Part shown: piece after piece, positions 15,013 to 17,193 of the stretch
Numbering within the stretch: the stretch's first letter is position 1
Layout: the number at the start of each line of letters is the position of its first letter
DNA from: CAZXVW01 sp964644025
GTDB lineage: Bacteria > Acidobacteriota > Terriglobia > Bryobacterales > Bryobacteraceae
Direction: 5' to 3'
Length of the DNA stretch: 17,193 bases
NCBI GenBank assembly: GCA_964644025.1
Contig: CAZXVW010000084.1
Span: forward strand, 1 to 17,193
Program-made: the position numbers and the translations under genes
The notes under the pieces: generated by a model
Database searches by the model: none
What the model was told of the DNA's origin: nothing
What the model saw: only the letters and a program-made list of their open reading frames with translations

Positions 15013-17193
15013 ATGTCAACAGCACAGAAGACGCCCTCAGGGCGCCGGCAACCTTCCAAACCCAAGATCAAACGGACTCCGAAAGCACCGCGGCAGCAAT
15101 TGCCTTTGTTGGACATGGAACGGAGAATCAGCACTCCGGAGGAGGTCTCGCTCGGCTTCACTCTGGAGCAGGCGGCGGCCGAAGCCTTGCGGTGCCTCAA
15201 TTGCCGTGATCCGAAGTGCCAGGAAGCCTGCCCGATTCACACCGACATCAAGGGCTTCATCGACAGAATGGTTCACGATGATTACTCGGGAGCCTACGAT
15301 GTTCTCCAGCAGACCAATCCCTTCCCCGGCATTTGCGGCCGAGTGTGCCAGTACGAGCTGTTCTGCGAAAAGGCCTGCCTGCTGGGCACCAAGCTTGACC
15401 CGGTGGCCATCGGTTCACTGGAGCGTTTCGTCGCCGATTACCACCGGCAGCGGGGCGAGACCGATCCGCTCCCGGAGGTGGCGCCGAACGGGTTGAAGGT
15501 CGGCATGGTCGGCAGTGGTCCGGCGTCGCTGCTGTGCGCCAACGATCTGGCCCGGAAGGGATACCAGGTCACCGTTTTCGAGGCACTGCACGAGCTGGGC
15601 GGCGTGCTCGCTTATGGCATCCCACCGTTCCGGCTTCCGCGCCAGATTATCAGCGAAGAAATCCGCCGGCTGGAAAAGCTCGGCGTCGAGTTCCGCACCG
15701 ATTTCATCGTCGGCAGGACGGCTACCCTCGATGAGCTGTTCGCCGAGGGCTACGCCGCTGTTTTCCTCGGCACCGGCGCCGGATTGCCCTGGCTGCTGGG
15801 CATTCCCGGCGAAAACCTGATCGGCGTTTACACCGCCAATGAGTTCTTGACGCGTATCAACCTGATGCACGCCTACGAACCTGATGCCGATACGCCGGTG
15901 CATGTAGGGAAGCGCACCATCGTCGTCGGCGGCGGCAACTCCGCGATGGATGCCGCCCGCTGGGCCAGGCGGCTCGGCAGCGAGAGCATCATTCTCTATC
16001 GCCGCGGGCGGAAGGAGCTGAAGGCGCGGGCTGCAGAGATCGAGCACGCCGAGGAAGAGGGCATCATCTTCAAGTTCCTGGCCGCCCCGGTGCGCCTGTT
16101 CGGTAACGACAAGGGCTTTGTGACCGAGATGGAATGCATCCGGATGGAGCTGGGCGAACCCGATGAATCCGGCCGGCGGCGCCCGATTCCGATCCAGGGA
16201 TCCGAGTTCCGGATCCCGGCCGACACGGTGGTGGCCGCGATCGGCCAAGCACCGAATCCGACCTTGCAGCGGGCGACGCCGCAGTTGGTGACGAGCCGCG
16301 GCAAAGTCGTCATCGACAATCGCGCCAAGACAAGCATGGACCGCGTCTACGCCGGCGGCGATGTCGTTCGCGGCGGCTCTACGGTCATCCTGGCCATGGA
16401 AGACGGCCGCCGCGCTGCCGCCTCGATCGACCAAGCCATGCGCGAGCGCTTCCCGGAACATTTCCGATCGGCAGCCGCAGTGGCCAAACCCGCCGGGAAA
16501 AGCAAACCGGCGCCCAGATTCCGCATCTTGACCCGGCGGCAACTCTCCACGGACGTGGTCCTGCTGGAGGTGCACGCGCCCGAGATTCAGAAGCATTGGA
16601 AGCCCGGCCAGTTTGTCATTCTCCGGCCCATGGCTACCAGCGAGCGCATTCCGCTCACGCTGGTCGACGACGACGCCGGACGCGGGAGCATCACGCTGAT
16701 TGTCCAGGCCATTGGAAAAACAACCCGGCAACTGGCTTCTCTCAAGGAGGGAGACTGCCTGGCGGACCTGCTCGGTCCTCTCGGCAAGGCCGGCCACATC
16801 GAGAAAGTCGGCACGGTGATGTGCATCGGCGGCGGCGTCGGCGTTGCCGAGCTGCTCCCGGTAGCCCGTGCCTTTAAGAAAGCCGGCAACCGGGTGATCG
16901 CTATGTGCGGGGCTCGTACCAAGGACCTCATCATCCTAGAGGAGGAGTTGCGGGACTCGGTCGACGAACTCCATTGGGCTACCGATGACGGCACTTATGG
17001 TTTTCATGGCAACGTGGTCCAGATGATGAAGGCGTGGCGGAAGGATCACGCCGAACCCATCCACGCGGCTCACGTGATCGGCCCGATCCCGATGATGCGG
17101 TTCTCCTCGGAGCTGACCCGGGAGTGGGGCGTGCCGACCGTCGCCAGCCTCAACCCCATCATGGTGGACGGCACCGGCATGTGCGGCGGCTGC
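15013..17193 (+). CDS. Nfn/Sud-type flavoprotein fusion: GltD/NfnL-like half then NfnS/PyrK-like half, 3' end cut
   Basis: This frame is open for 727 codons from ATG 15013 to the window end with no stop. After a basic N-terminal extension, residues about 35-470 form a glutamate-synthase-small-subunit/NfnL-like domain. It has eight cluster cysteines (C61, C64, C69, C73; C108, C112, C118, C122), FAD-binding GSGPAS at 167-172, NADPH-binding GGGNSAMD at 306-313, YRRGRKELKAR near 328-338, and AGGDV at 447-451. An Ala/Lys/Pro linker (486-501) joins an NfnS/PyrK-like ferredoxin-reductase domain. There R545-I-PLTL binds flavin, GGGVGVAEL (606-614) binds nucleotide, and DGTGMCGGC (719-727) starts the [2Fe-2S] site. 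The missing end probably holds the remaining ligand cysteine. The family moves electrons between NAD(P)H and ferredoxin, in some members by flavin bifurcation; sulfide dehydrogenase or plain glutamate synthase roles are alternatives. A strong AGAGGAG precedes the start. Confidence 0.92.
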   Translation, partial: MSTAQKTPSGRRQPSKPKIKRTPKAPRQQLPLLDMERRISTPEEVSLGFTLEQAAAEALRCLNCRDPKCQEACPIHTDIKGFIDRMVHDDYSGAYDVLQQTNPFPGICGRVCQYELFCEKACLLGTKLDPVAIGSLERFVADYHRQRGETDPLPEVAPNGLKVGMVGSGPASLLCANDLARKGYQVTVFEALHELGGVLAYGIPPFRLPRQIISEEIRRLEKLGVEFRTDFIVGRTATLDELFAEGYAAVFLGTGAGLPWLLGIPGENLIGVYTANEFLTRINLMHAYEPDADTPVHVGKRTIVVGGGNSAMDAARWARRLGSESIILYRRGRKELKARAAEIEHAEEEGIIFKFLAAPVRLFGNDKGFVTEMECIRMELGEPDESGRRRPIPIQGSEFRIPADTVVAAIGQAPNPTLQRATPQLVTSRGKVVIDNRAKTSMDRVYAGGDVVRGGSTVILAMEDGRRAAASIDQAMRERFPEHFRSAAAVAKPAGKSKPAPRFRILTRRQLSTDVVLLEVHAPEIQKHWKPGQFVILRPMATSERIPLTLVDDDAGRGSITLIVQAIGKTTRQLASLKEGDCLADLLGPLGKAGHIEKVGTVMCIGGGVGVAELLPVARAFKKAGNRVIAMCGARTKDLIILEEELRDSVDELHWATDDGTYGFHGNVVQMMKAWRKDHAEPIHAAHVIGPIPMMRFSSELTREWGVPTVASLNPIMVDGTGMCGGC

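Noticed and set aside
15415..16797. A 460-codon open frame on the minus strand
   Set aside because: It is antisense to the well-supported Nfn-type gene, whose motifs are unmistakable in the sense frame. The antisense product has no family features.

Overview
This GC-rich window (well above half G+C by eye) is chromosomal and gene-dense. It carries ten protein-coding genes, two of them cut by the window edges. I see no rRNA, tRNA, CRISPR array or intact mobile element. The gene mix suggests Acidobacteriota, possibly the Bryobacteraceae/Solibacter side: a large SpoIVB-S55-like secreted protein, a SUMF1-type fusion, a DUF3604/PHP-like membrane protein, a comF-HNH pair, and -10 boxes sitting almost on start codons. 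That placement is inference from gene content and style only; no marker gene was compared.

Layout. Positions 2-553 (+) hold the end of infC (translation initiation factor IF-3). Converging on it is a coupled pair on the minus strand, comF (1972-1148) and a small HNH endonuclease (1148-621), joined by a TGATG stop/start overlap. A divergent region of about 200 bp then leads into plus-strand genes: an SDR oxidoreductase (2173-2922), a secreted stand-alone penicillin-binding transpeptidase (3001-4137), a gene-poor stretch of about 530 bp with promoter-like sequence and a possible transposase scrap (4138-4666), a SUMF1/FGE-fold fusion protein that looks N-terminally truncated (4667-6277), and lepA (6366-8171).

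From 8219 to 14784 three genes for exported or membrane proteins lie on the minus strand. In transcription order they are an S55-like peptidase (14784-12922), a beta-propeller/Ig-like protein 11 bp downstream (12910-10691), and a membrane-anchored PHP-like metallohydrolase with its own promoter (10639-8219). The first two form an operon. A divergent promoter region (14785-15012) separates them from a large plus-strand gene, starting at 15013 and open to the window end. It fuses a glutamate-synthase-small-subunit/NfnL-like half with an NfnS/PyrK-like half, predicting an NADPH/NADH:ferredoxin-type flavoprotein.

The housekeeping genes (infC, comF, lepA) are ordinary. The points most worth a second look are the order of the halves in the Nfn-type fusion, the Ser-before-His order in the S55-like protein and its operon partner, the truncated SUMF1 fusion beside an IS-like scrap, and the repeated near-leaderless promoter layout. 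I found no convincing evidence of a wholly new multi-gene system; the S55/propeller pair is the best candidate.
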